DNA of 37,261 bases from the NCBI GenBank assembly GCA_022843325.1, contig JALHNV010000033.1:1-37261 (forward strand), in the 5' to 3' direction. The DNA comes from Pseudolabrys sp. (GTDB lineage Bacteria; Pseudomonadota; Alphaproteobacteria; Rhizobiales; Xanthobacteraceae). A program made the position numbers and the translations under genes. Shown in pieces: positions 24,010 through 31,156 of this stretch. Within the stretch, counting starts at the first letter, position 1. The number at the start of each line of letters is the position of its first letter. The notes under the pieces were generated by a model, which searched no databases, was not told the DNA's origin, and saw only the letters and a list, made by a program, of their open reading frames with translations.

Positions 24010-24987
24010 ATGACAAGAAATATTATTGCTGCGGCATTCGCTGCCCTGACGGCGCTGACGGTTTCGGCCGGAGCGCAGGACTATCCGACCCGTCCGATCA
24101 CCATGATCATCCCGTTCGCTGCCGGCGGACCGACCGACGTGCTTGGCCGTGTCATGGCGCAGCGCATGGGCGAAATTCTCGGCCAGACCGTGGTCGTTGA
24201 AAACGTCGGCGGCGCCGGCGGCATGACCGGCTCCAAGCGCGCCGCCGATGCGCGACCCGATGGTTACACGATGCTGATCGGCACGGTCGGCACGCACGCG
24301 CAGGGCCAGACGCTCTACAAGAAGCCGCTCTACAACGCCCTGACCGACTTCGAGCACGTCGCCCTGATCGCCGAGGTTCCGATCGCGCTGATCGCCCGCC
24401 CCGACTTCCCCGCCAAGGACCTCCCCGAGTTCATCGCCTATTCCAAGGCGAACAAGGACAAGATGACCTACGGCTCGGCCGGCGCCGGCTCGGCCACGCA
24501 TCTCGGCTGCGTCGTCGCCGACAGCGCGATGGGCACCAAGATCGTGCACGTGCCGTACAAGGGCACGGGTCCCGCGATGCAGGATCTGATCGGCGGCCGC
24601 ATCGACTTCCTGTGCGAGATCATCTCGACCGCCAAGCCGCAGATCGAAGGCGGCAAGGTCAAGGCGATTGCGCTGATGACCAAGCAGCGTTCGGCCGTGC
24701 TGCCGGATCTGAAGACCGCCGAAGAACAGGGCGTGAAGGGCTTCGAAGCCTACACCTGGAACGCGATCTTCATGCCGAAAGGCACACCGGCCGACATCGT
24801 CAAAAAGGTCCAGGCCGCTGCGGTCGGCGCCATGGATACGCCGGCAGTCAAGGAACGTCTCACCGGTCTCGGCGCCACCATCGTACCGCCGGAGCAGCGC
24901 TCCTCGGAGTATCTCGCCAAGTTCGTGAAGGACGAAATCGCGAAGTGGGCTGAGCCGATCAAGGCCAGCGGCGTTTCGGCCGACTGA
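24010..24987 (+). CDS. TTT-type periplasmic solute-binding protein (Bug/TctC family)
   Basis: 325 residues. A signal peptide at 1-22 ends before QDYPTRPITM. The Bug-family start PFAAGGPTDVLGRVMAQRM, VVENVGGAGGMTG and VPYKGTGPAMQDLIGGRIDF bind carboxylic acid ligands in the periplasm. The ATG at 24010 follows a full AGGAGG and begins the signal peptide. No TctA or TctB membrane genes are nearby, so the protein must share a permease elsewhere. It follows the M24 gene by 75 bases and is closed by a strong terminator. Confidence 0.93.
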   Translation: MTRNIIAAAFAALTALTVSAGAQDYPTRPITMIIPFAAGGPTDVLGRVMAQRMGEILGQTVVVENVGGAGGMTGSKRAADARPDGYTMLIGTVGTHAQGQTLYKKPLYNALTDFEHVALIAEVPIALIARPDFPAKDLPEFIAYSKANKDKMTYGSAGAGSATHLGCVVADSAMGTKIVHVPYKGTGPAMQDLIGGRIDFLCEIISTAKPQIEGGKVKAIALMTKQRSAVLPDLKTAEEQGVKGFEAYTWNAIFMPKGTPADIVKKVQAAAVGAMDTPAVKERLTGLGATIVPPEQRSSEYLAKFVKDEIAKWAEPIKASGVSAD

Positions 24988-25004
24988 GTTTCGCTGCCAA
25001 TGGA

Positions 25005-25037
25005 AACGCCGCGGCTTCGACGCCGCGGCGTTTTTTT
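25005..25037 (+). terminator. Strong rho-independent terminator
   Basis: AACGCCGCGGC (25005-25015) pairs perfectly with GCCGCGGCGTT (25022-25032), loop of six, followed by T-run to 25037. It is 18 bases past the stop of the solute-binding gene and 18 bases before the convergent stop of the minus-strand gene at 25055; only the plus strand has a long T-run. Confidence 0.92.
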
Positions 25038-25054
25038 ATGTCCAGGTGACGGCG

Positions 25055-25441
25055 CTACTTCGGCGGGTCGATGACGCTGACGTGGGCGGCGACGACCTGC
25101 CAGCCTTCGGCGAACTTGACCCAGCTCTGCTGCTGCCGGCCGATCTTGCCGGCGGCGGAGGGACGCTCGAACAGCGTCGAGGCCGTCGCGAAGGTTGTGC
25201 CGTAAGTGGTGATGACAGTCTTCGACCGGGTGCGGCCGAGCCCGACCGGCGAACGGCCGGTACGGAAGGCCATGATCTCGCCGTAGCCGTAGAGATTTTC
25301 ACCGGCGCCGTAGCGGATGGTGCGCGGGTCGTCACGAAACAGGGCGTTAAGCGCGTCGACGTCGTTCGTCACCAGCGCCTTTTCGTAAGCCTCGAACGCG
25401 GCCGTTACTTCAGCCACAACTTCCGGCCGGTCGATTTCCAT
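25055..25441 (-). CDS. AtzH/HpxZ-like SnoaL-fold protein (DUF3225)
   Basis: 128 residues, the usual size of this cystatin/SnoaL-like family. FRDDPRTIRYGAGENLYGYGEI and GRQQQSWVKFAEGWQVVAAHVSVID are the recognised blocks of AtzH and of HpxZ. AtzH has been described as an amidohydrolase acting in cyanuric acid breakdown (1,3-dicarboxyurea to allophanate), and HpxZ belongs to the oxalurate gene set. It is the last gene of an atzG-atzE-atzH order on the minus strand. AAGGAGAG lies 6 bases before the ATG and directly after a set of short tandem repeats. Which of the two pathways it serves is not settled by sequence. Confidence 0.85.
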   Translation of the reverse strand: MEIDRPEVVAEVTAAFEAYEKALVTNDVDALNALFRDDPRTIRYGAGENLYGYGEIMAFRTGRSPVGLGRTRSKTVITTYGTTFATASTLFERPSAAGKIGRQQQSWVKFAEGWQVVAAHVSVIDPPK

Positions 25442-25460
25442 CTGTGTCTCTCCTTGAGAA

Positions 25461-25523
25461 TTACAAAGCGGGCCTTTTACAAGGCAGGTCTTTTACAAAG
25501 CAGGTCTTTTTACAAAGCAGGTC
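25461..25523. repeat. Short tandem repeat covering the end of the amidase gene
   Basis: Four units of 14-17 bases, based on TTTTACAAAGCAGGTC, run from 25461 to 25523: 25461-25474 (imperfect, ends GGGCC), 25475-25490 (one change), 25491-25506 and 25507-25523. On the minus strand each unit reads GACCTGCTTTGTAAAA, and the first copy encodes the last residues and TAA stop of the amidase. The copies thus duplicate the gene's end into the gap before the DUF3225 gene. Confidence 0.9.
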
Positions 25524-26904
25524 TCGGTGCCGCGCAGACGCCCATCTGCTCCAACGCGAAGGCGACGCGCAAGGCGACATCCTCGCGCCACGGCGCGGCA
25601 ATCACCTGCACCGCGATCGGCAGCGGCGTGAGCGGCACGGGCACCGCCACCACCGGCAGGCCAATGAACGAGATCGGCTGCGTGTAGAGACCCATGTTGG
25701 CGCGCACCGGCAGTTCGACGCCGTCGAGCACGAAGGTCTGCTGGCCAAGCTTCGGCGCGGTGCAAGGCGTCGCCGGCGCCAGGATCACGTCGACAGACTT
25801 GAACAGCTCCAGCATCTGCGCGCGATACCAGCGGCGGAATTTCTGCGCCTGCACCACCAGCGTCGACGGCACCATGGCGGCGGCGAGCAGCCGGTCGCGC
25901 ACCGCCGGATCGAAATCGCCGGCCTGCTTGCGCAGCCGCTCGAGATGCAGCGCCGCGCCTTCGGTGCAGGTGATGACGTAGGCCGCGGCGCGCGCCCGCG
26001 CCGCTTCGGGGATGTCGACGTCTTTGGTGGCGCCGAGCGCCTTGGCAACGCGGCCGAGCGCCTCGACCGCCTCCGGGAAGGCGCCCTGCCTGAAATAGCC
26101 GCCAGCGACCGCGATGCGCAGGCCTTCGAGCCCGAGCTTGAGCTGCGGCGTGACGAAATCGGTCTCGCGCTGGTCGCAGACCGGATCTTCCGGATCGGGC
26201 CCCTGCATGACGTCATAGGCGACCGCGAGATCCGGCACCGAGCGGGCGAACGGCCCGAGATGATCGAGGCTGGCGACGAAGGGGAAACTGCGCGCCCGCG
26301 TCAGCCGGCCGTAGGTCGGCTTCAGGCCGAAAATGCCGCACAGCGACGACGGCACGCGGATCGAGCCGTTGGTGTCGGAGCCGAGCGCTAGCGGCACCAT
26401 GCCACCGGCCACCGCACCACCCGAACCGCCGGACGAACCGCCGGTCATGCGGGTGATGTCGTGCGGGTTGCGCGACGGCCCGTCGTGGATGTTCTCACCG
26501 GTGAAGTCGTAGGCGTATTCGCCCATGTTGAGGGCGCCGACCAGCACGGCGCCCGCCTCCTCCCGCCGCGCGATCAGCGGCTGGTCCTGTTCGGCCGGCG
26601 CATGGGCGCGGTTGATCTTGGAGCCGGCGACGGTCGTCACTCCCTCAATGTCGAACAGGTTCTTGACCGCGAAGGGCACGCCGGCCAGCGGCAGCTTGGT
26701 CTTGTCGGTGGCGGCATCGACCGCGCGCGCCTTGGCGCGGGCGCGGTCGGCGGTCACCGTTGTAAAGGCATTGAGTGTCGAATTACGCGCGGCAATGACA
26801 TTAAGCGCGCGATCGACCACGGCGGTCGCGGTGGTCTGGCCGGTGCCGACCGCCTGCGCGATTTCGGACGACGTGGCCCAGGAGGTGTCGAGGCTGAGGG
26901 TCAT
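25510..26904 (-). CDS. atzE: AtzE-family amidase (HpxY-like)
   Basis: 464 residues, amidase-signature family. The Ser-cisSer-Lys triad is intact: K81 in PFAVKNLFD, S157 in MTGGSSGGSGG and S181 in SDTNGSIRVPSS. The DTNGSIRVPSSLCGIFGLKPTYG-type block is characteristic of AtzE. AtzE with its small partner AtzG hydrolyses 1-carboxybiuret in cyanurate breakdown; the very similar HpxXY pair is linked with oxalurate. It overlaps nothing but lies three bases after the small atzG-like gene. No atzD or atzF is in the window, while a ureidoglycine aminotransferase is, which slightly favours the oxalurate reading. Confidence 0.88.
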   Translation of the reverse strand: MTLSLDTSWATSSEIAQAVGTGQTTATAVVDRALNVIAARNSTLNAFTTVTADRARAKARAVDAATDKTKLPLAGVPFAVKNLFDIEGVTTVAGSKINRAHAPAEQDQPLIARREEAGAVLVGALNMGEYAYDFTGENIHDGPSRNPHDITRMTGGSSGGSGGAVAGGMVPLALGSDTNGSIRVPSSLCGIFGLKPTYGRLTRARSFPFVASLDHLGPFARSVPDLAVAYDVMQGPDPEDPVCDQRETDFVTPQLKLGLEGLRIAVAGGYFRQGAFPEAVEALGRVAKALGATKDVDIPEAARARAAAYVITCTEGAALHLERLRKQAGDFDPAVRDRLLAAAMVPSTLVVQAQKFRRWYRAQMLELFKSVDVILAPATPCTAPKLGQQTFVLDGVELPVRANMGLYTQPISFIGLPVVAVPVPLTPLPIAVQVIAAPWREDVALRVAFALEQMGVCAAPRPAL

Positions 26905-26907
26905 GGC

Positions 26908-27090
26908 TCAGGCCTTGAACACGGGCGCGGGTTCGGAGTCGTCCGGCAATTCGTAGGCCGCGACGAGTTCGGCCAGATGCAGCGTCACCTTGAGATTGGC
27001 CTTCACCGAGGGCTTCCAGGCCGGCTCCAGCGGCAGCCCGAGCGCTTGCGCGGCGGTGTCCATATAGTCGTCCAGCGGTGGTTTTGGCAT
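26908..27090 (-). CDS. atzG: AtzG/HpxX-like small amidase subunit (DUF4089)
   Basis: 60 residues. LDDYMDTAAQALGLPLEP and VKANLKVTLHLAELVAAYELPDDSEPAPVF match the DUF4089 small subunits, whose final acidic-proline segment (DSEPAPVFKA) is typical of AtzG. This type forms a heterotetramer with AtzE and is needed for its stability. The ATG at 27090 begins the conserved helix; a frame continuing to 27264 crosses a dispersed repeat and is not used. It is three bases upstream of the amidase gene. Confidence 0.82.
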   Translation of the reverse strand: MPKPPLDDYMDTAAQALGLPLEPAWKPSVKANLKVTLHLAELVAAYELPDDSEPAPVFKA

Positions 27091-27183
27091 TGGCGAAATC
27101 CTTGTCGTACCGCCCGGCGATGCAATATCGCTGCCAAATACGCACGGGTCCAGTGCGGACGCAACGGTGCGCGACGGCAATCT

Positions 27184-27300
27184 GTAGCCCGTAGGGAGCC
27201 AACGGGTCCGCGCGAAGCGCGGCCCGATGACAGGCTCCGCGGAATGCGGGCACACCGCCCGCAAAGACCCCGGATTTCGCTTCGCTCATCCGGGCTACGG
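27184..27300. repeat. Rhizobial dispersed repeat with GTAGCCCG/CGGGCTAC ends
   Basis: The ends are inverted: GTAGCCCG (27184-27191) and CGGGCTAC (27291-27298). Inside are three hairpins: CCGCGC-GAA-GCGCGG, GCGGGC-loop-GCCCGC (27246-27262), and CCCGGAT (27269-27275) with ATCCGGG (27288-27294). The CCCGGATTTCGCTTCGCTCATCC form is a very common intergenic unit in Bradyrhizobium and relatives. It separates tcuB from atzG and may divide the two transcripts. Confidence 0.85.
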
Positions 27301-27312
27301 GCGCCTCGCTCC

Positions 27313-28422
27313 CTAATCGACGAACTTGCCCGTGCGCACGTCGGCGGCGTATTTTACGAGCGCCAGAAAGCGGTAAAGGCCGTGCACGAATTTGCCGTAC
27401 GGCATGCTCAGGAACAGGCCAAGCACCACACCGAGGTGGATGGCGAGCAACATGCCCATGGCGCCGGTGTCACGCAAAAGCATCAGTGCAAAGCCGGTCA
27501 GGCTCGTCAGGAACAGCATGGCAAGGAAGGCCGTGTTCATGTCGCGGTGCGCGGTGTCGGTCAGCACCGGATCGCGCTGGCGCGACAGCAGGTACAGCCC
27601 GGCCGGTCCGATCAGCAGGCCGATGCCGCCAAGACTGCCCAGCACCACCGGCAGATCATAATACGCATAGGGCGCCTTCCACCCGAACACATAGTGATAG
27701 ACGGTCGCCACCGAGGTCGAGGCGAAGCACAGCATGAAGCCGTAGAAGGTGAAGTGGTGATAGATGCGCCGCGACGGCGATGGCTTGTCGTCCTCGCTGG
27801 TGCAGCCGCCGCCCCCGCCGTGCAGGTAGCGCAGATGCGCGCTGTCGCCGACCGCCTGCCAGAACGCGGCGAACCCGCCCCCCGATTTGCCGCCGTTGAT
27901 GTCGCGCCAGAAGGTGCGCAGGCTGAGCACACAGGCCAGGATCGAATACAGGAACACGGTGCCGAACAGCGCCACCATGGCGTTGTGCGGCATGACTTTA
28001 TAGAAGTCGCCGGCGTGCCGCCCGAACAGCACCGCCGGGTCCTTGACCGCGACAAAGCCGAAGATGAAAGCCGCGACGCCGACAGAGGTCAGCAGCGTGA
28101 TGACCAGCCCGTTGCGCTCGAAGGCGCCGGACAGGAAATGCGGCCAGGCGTATTGCGCGTAGCTCTCGTTGCGCACCTTGGCGAGCACGCCGGGCACGTT
28201 GACCTTGAACTCGTGCGGCGGCGCGTACTGGCAATCGGTGTAGCAAGCGCCACACTGGTGGCAGAGATTGGCGAGATAATTCAGGTCGGCATCGGCGAAG
28301 GTGCGGCGCATTTCCATCGCCGGGAACACCGCGCACAGGCCTTCGCAATAGCGGCAGGCATTGCAGATGGTCATCAACCGGTCGGCTTCGACCAGAGACT
28401 CGGGGCGGACGGCCAGGTTCAT
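27313..28422 (-). CDS. tcuB: Tricarballylate utilisation Fe-S membrane protein TcuB
   Basis: 369 residues. Two 4Fe-4S motifs lie at the N-terminus: C20, C23, C26, C30 (CNACRYCEGLC) and C54, C57, C60, C64 (CHQCGACYTDC). The rest has about six membrane segments, with HHFTFYGFMLCF and histidines that could bind haem. This is the TcuB/CitB layout: it passes electrons from the FADH2 of TcuA to the membrane quinone pool. The gene lies 21 bases after tcuA on the same strand. Confidence 0.93.
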   Translation of the reverse strand: MNLAVRPESLVEADRLMTICNACRYCEGLCAVFPAMEMRRTFADADLNYLANLCHQCGACYTDCQYAPPHEFKVNVPGVLAKVRNESYAQYAWPHFLSGAFERNGLVITLLTSVGVAAFIFGFVAVKDPAVLFGRHAGDFYKVMPHNAMVALFGTVFLYSILACVLSLRTFWRDINGGKSGGGFAAFWQAVGDSAHLRYLHGGGGGCTSEDDKPSPSRRIYHHFTFYGFMLCFASTSVATVYHYVFGWKAPYAYYDLPVVLGSLGGIGLLIGPAGLYLLSRQRDPVLTDTAHRDMNTAFLAMLFLTSLTGFALMLLRDTGAMGMLLAIHLGVVLGLFLSMPYGKFVHGLYRFLALVKYAADVRTGKFVD

Positions 28423-28443
28423 CGTAGCAACGCTCCGTAACGA

Positions 28444-29850
28444 CTAATTGCGCGCATGCGTCGACGCTCCCTGCCCGGCCAGACGGCCGAACACCGCGCC
28501 GATGGTCATGCCGATGCCCGCCAGATAGCCCTTGCCGAGCACGTTGCCGGCCATGATCTCGCCGGCCGCGAACATGTTGCCGGACGGCTTGCCATCATTG
28601 AGCAGCATGCGCGACTCCGCGTTCACGCGGACACCGAGATAGGTGAAGGTAATACCGGGCCGCAGCGGATAGGCATAATACGGCGGCTTGTCGATGGTCT
28701 GCGCCCAGTGCGTTTTCGGCGGCGTCAGCCCTTCCGTCCGGCAATCGTCGAGTATGGTGTAATCGAAGGTGCCGGGCCGCACCGCGGCGTTGAAGTCGGC
28801 AATGGTCTTTTGCAGCGCGGCCGGGTCCAGCGTCAGCTTGCCGGCCAGTTCGCCGAGGGTCGGCGCGCTGATCGCCGGAAAGATCGACGGCATGAAGCTG
28901 TGAAACGATTTGGAGTCGACGATGGTGTAGGCGATCTGGTCCGGCTGCTGCGCGATCAGGCGTCCCCAGATGGCATAGCGCTTGGGCCAGGTATCCTCGC
29001 CTTCGTCATAAAAGCGCTGCGCGTCGCGGTTGACGACAATGCCGAACACGATGCTGTCGAGCCGCGTGGCAATGCCGCCGTCGAATTTCGGCGAGCGGGC
29101 ATCCAGTGCAACGGCGTGGCACTGCGTCGGATCGCCGACCGGCATCACATTGGCGGCATGCAGCATGCGCAACACGTCGCCGCGGTTATACGGCGTTCCG
29201 CGGATGACGAAGTTGTCGGCCGCGTCGCCCCAGTATTCGCGCAGCCATTCGATATTGGCTTCGAAGCCGCCGCAGGCCGCCACCAGCGCCTTGCCGCGCA
29301 CCTGCTGCGGCCGGCCCTGGTAATTGATCGTGGCGGAGACGAAATAGCCATCCTCGATCTGCAGTGCGGTCACCGGCGCCTCGTAGAGCACGGTGATGCC
29401 CAGCTTTTCCGCGCGCCGGTACAGCATGTTGAGCATGCCGCGGCCGCCGCCGAGGAAGAAGGCGTTGGTCTTGCCGAGCGACAATGTCCCGCCGAGCGGC
29501 GGCTGGAAGCGCACGCCCTGCTCGTCCATCCAGCCCAGCAGTTCGCGCGATTTGGCGATGGTCAGTTCCGCCAGCAACTTGTCGGTCTGTCCGGCGGTGA
29601 CACGGTAGAGATCGTCGAGAAACTCGGCCTGCTCATAGGGGCCCGACATGGTCGGTGCGGTGCCGTCATGCGAGCAGCGAAGATTGCGGGTGTGGCGGGT
29701 ATTGCCGCCGCGGTAGAACTCAGGCGCCCCCTCCAGCACGATCACCGAACAGCCGGCACGCGCGGCGGTAATCGCCGCGCACAGCGCTGCATTGCCGCCG
29801 CCGGCCACCACCACGTCAAAGGGTTCGTTGAAGTTCATTGTCGCCGTCAC
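28444..29850 (-). CDS. tcuA: FAD-dependent tricarballylate dehydrogenase TcuA
   Basis: 468 residues. VVAGGGNAALCAAITAARAG (14-33) is the FAD-binding dinucleotide fold; the succinate dehydrogenase/fumarate reductase flavoprotein family is also shown by GGNTRHTRNLRC, CGGFEANIEWLREYWG and the C-terminal GEIMAGNVLGKGYLAGIG. In known systems it oxidises tricarballylate to cis-aconitate, with electrons leaving through TcuB. The pair here is next to an isocitrate-type dehydrogenase and a LysR gene. Related 3-ketosteroid dehydrogenase-like flavoproteins are less likely given tcuB. Confidence 0.92.
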   Translation of the reverse strand: MTATMNFNEPFDVVVAGGGNAALCAAITAARAGCSVIVLEGAPEFYRGGNTRHTRNLRCSHDGTAPTMSGPYEQAEFLDDLYRVTAGQTDKLLAELTIAKSRELLGWMDEQGVRFQPPLGGTLSLGKTNAFFLGGGRGMLNMLYRRAEKLGITVLYEAPVTALQIEDGYFVSATINYQGRPQQVRGKALVAACGGFEANIEWLREYWGDAADNFVIRGTPYNRGDVLRMLHAANVMPVGDPTQCHAVALDARSPKFDGGIATRLDSIVFGIVVNRDAQRFYDEGEDTWPKRYAIWGRLIAQQPDQIAYTIVDSKSFHSFMPSIFPAISAPTLGELAGKLTLDPAALQKTIADFNAAVRPGTFDYTILDDCRTEGLTPPKTHWAQTIDKPPYYAYPLRPGITFTYLGVRVNAESRMLLNDGKPSGNMFAAGEIMAGNVLGKGYLAGIGMTIGAVFGRLAGQGASTHARN

Positions 29851-29923
29851 GTTATCTCACACTATGAAGGCGTATCCGGCATTGTGCAAGCCGAAGACAC
29901 GCCAAAGAGCCGCATCGGCGCCG

Positions 29924-31021
29924 TTATGCCCTGCTTTTGAACGCGGCGGCGACGCGTTTTGCAAATGCCGCGGTACCGAGCGTCCCACCGATGTCCCGGG
30001 TACGGCCGTCGGGCATGGCAATAACGCGGTCCAGCGCCGCGTCGATGGCACGCGACGCAGCGACCAGGCTGTCACAGCCCCGCCGCTCGCCCAGCCAGGC
30101 CAGCAGCATCGCCGCCGACCCGATCAGCGAGGCCGGATTGGCCACGTCACGCCCTGCAATATCGGGTGCTGAACCGTGCTGGGCCTGCGCCACCGCATGA
30201 TCGCGGCCGGCATTCAGCGAGGCGGCGAGTCCCAGGCCGCCGGCAATCTCGGATGCTTCGTCGGACAATATGTCGCCGAACATGTTGGTGGTGACGATGA
30301 CATCGAAAGCGCCGGCATCGCGGATCAACAACGCCGCCATGGCATCGATCAGGCGCTCCTCGTAGACAACCTGCGGATGCCGCGCCGCGACTGCACGCGC
30401 GCACTCAAGGTAAAGACCGTCCGACACGCGCAGCACATTGGCCTTGTGCACGCAGGTGACCTTGCCGCGGCGCTGCTTGGCGAGCCTGAACGCGGCCTCG
30501 ACGATGCGGGTCGAGCCGTCACGGCTGATCTTGCGCACCGCCAGCGCCAGGTCCGGCGTCGGCATGAATTCGCCGGAGCCAAGATGCATGTTGCGGTCGG
30601 CGTAAAAACCTTCGGTGTTCTCGCGCACGATGACCAGATCGACCGGCACCCCGCAGCGCGGCGGGAAGCCGTCGCGCGATCGCGCCGGGCGGATATTGGC
30701 ATAGAGATCGAGCCGCTTGCGCAATTCGCCCGACGGATTGAGCCCGCCATCGGCGCGCGGCGGATAATCGTTGTGCGACACCGGCCCGAGCAGCACGCCG
30801 TCGGCGGCTCTGGCTTGCATCTCGACGGCATCGGGAAAGGTCGAGCCGGACGCCTTGTGCGCGGCCCAGCCGATATCGGCCGGCATAAACACCAATCCCA
30901 GGCCGAACGCGCTGTCGGCGGCGCGCAGCACCTCGAGCGTCGCACCGGTAATTTCCGGACCGATGCCGTCGCCTTCTAAAACCAGAAGATTGACGCCTTT
31001 GCTCGCACTGGTGACCGACAT
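29924..31021 (-). CDS. Isocitrate/isopropylmalate-type beta-decarboxylating dehydrogenase
   Basis: 365 residues. VLEGDGIGPEI begins the family; LDLYANIRPARS gives the substrate-binding Arg; VIVRENTEGFYAD, VTCVHKANVLRVSDGLYLE and TTNMFGDILSDEASEIAGG complete the site with metal-binding Asp residues. It is a two-domain cytoplasmic enzyme oxidising a 2-hydroxyacid and releasing CO2, using NAD(P) and a divalent metal. Substrate could be isocitrate, isopropylmalate, homoisocitrate or tartrate. Its place upstream of tcuA, which makes cis-aconitate, suggests isocitrate or an analogue. The ATG at 31021 is chosen from the conserved strand that follows; farther upstream sequence enters the control region. 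Confidence 0.88.
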   Translation of the reverse strand: MSVTSASKGVNLLVLEGDGIGPEITGATLEVLRAADSAFGLGLVFMPADIGWAAHKASGSTFPDAVEMQARAADGVLLGPVSHNDYPPRADGGLNPSGELRKRLDLYANIRPARSRDGFPPRCGVPVDLVIVRENTEGFYADRNMHLGSGEFMPTPDLALAVRKISRDGSTRIVEAAFRLAKQRRGKVTCVHKANVLRVSDGLYLECARAVAARHPQVVYEERLIDAMAALLIRDAGAFDVIVTTNMFGDILSDEASEIAGGLGLAASLNAGRDHAVAQAQHGSAPDIAGRDVANPASLIGSAAMLLAWLGERRGCDSLVAASRAIDAALDRVIAMPDGRTRDIGGTLGTAAFAKRVAAAFKSRA

Positions 31022-31126
31022 GCTGCCCACGCCCCGTTTGCCGCACTCGTATAGACAATTTGCGTCAACGCGGCCATGCCGATCCCGGCAAGCCCCCGCT
31101 TTACCGGCCGAAGCCAATGAGGCAGG

Positions 31127-31145
31127 CTATGCCTGAAAAGCATAG
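31127..31145. promoter_or_regulatory. Candidate LysR-type operator
   Basis: CTATGC-N7-GCATAG is a perfect dyad and contains T-N11-A, the core of LysR-type binding sites. It overlaps a second dyad, CAGGC-TAT-GCCTG (31124-31136). It lies 11 bases before the lysR ATG and about 106 bases before the start of the divergent dehydrogenase gene, where autoregulation and control of the tcu genes would be expected. Assignment is from pattern only. Confidence 0.55.
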
Positions 31146-31156
31146 GTTCGCCTGCG

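Noticed and set aside
25461..25523. CRISPR array
   Set aside because: The units are directly tandem without spacers and one overlaps a coding end, so it is a simple tandem repeat.
26461..28440. Open frame of 659 codons on the plus strand
   Set aside because: Antisense to atzE, atzG and tcuB and crosses a dispersed repeat; no recognisable domain.
28456..29940. Open frame of 494 codons on the plus strand
   Set aside because: Antisense to tcuA over nearly its whole length, with Arg/His/Ala-rich shadow composition.
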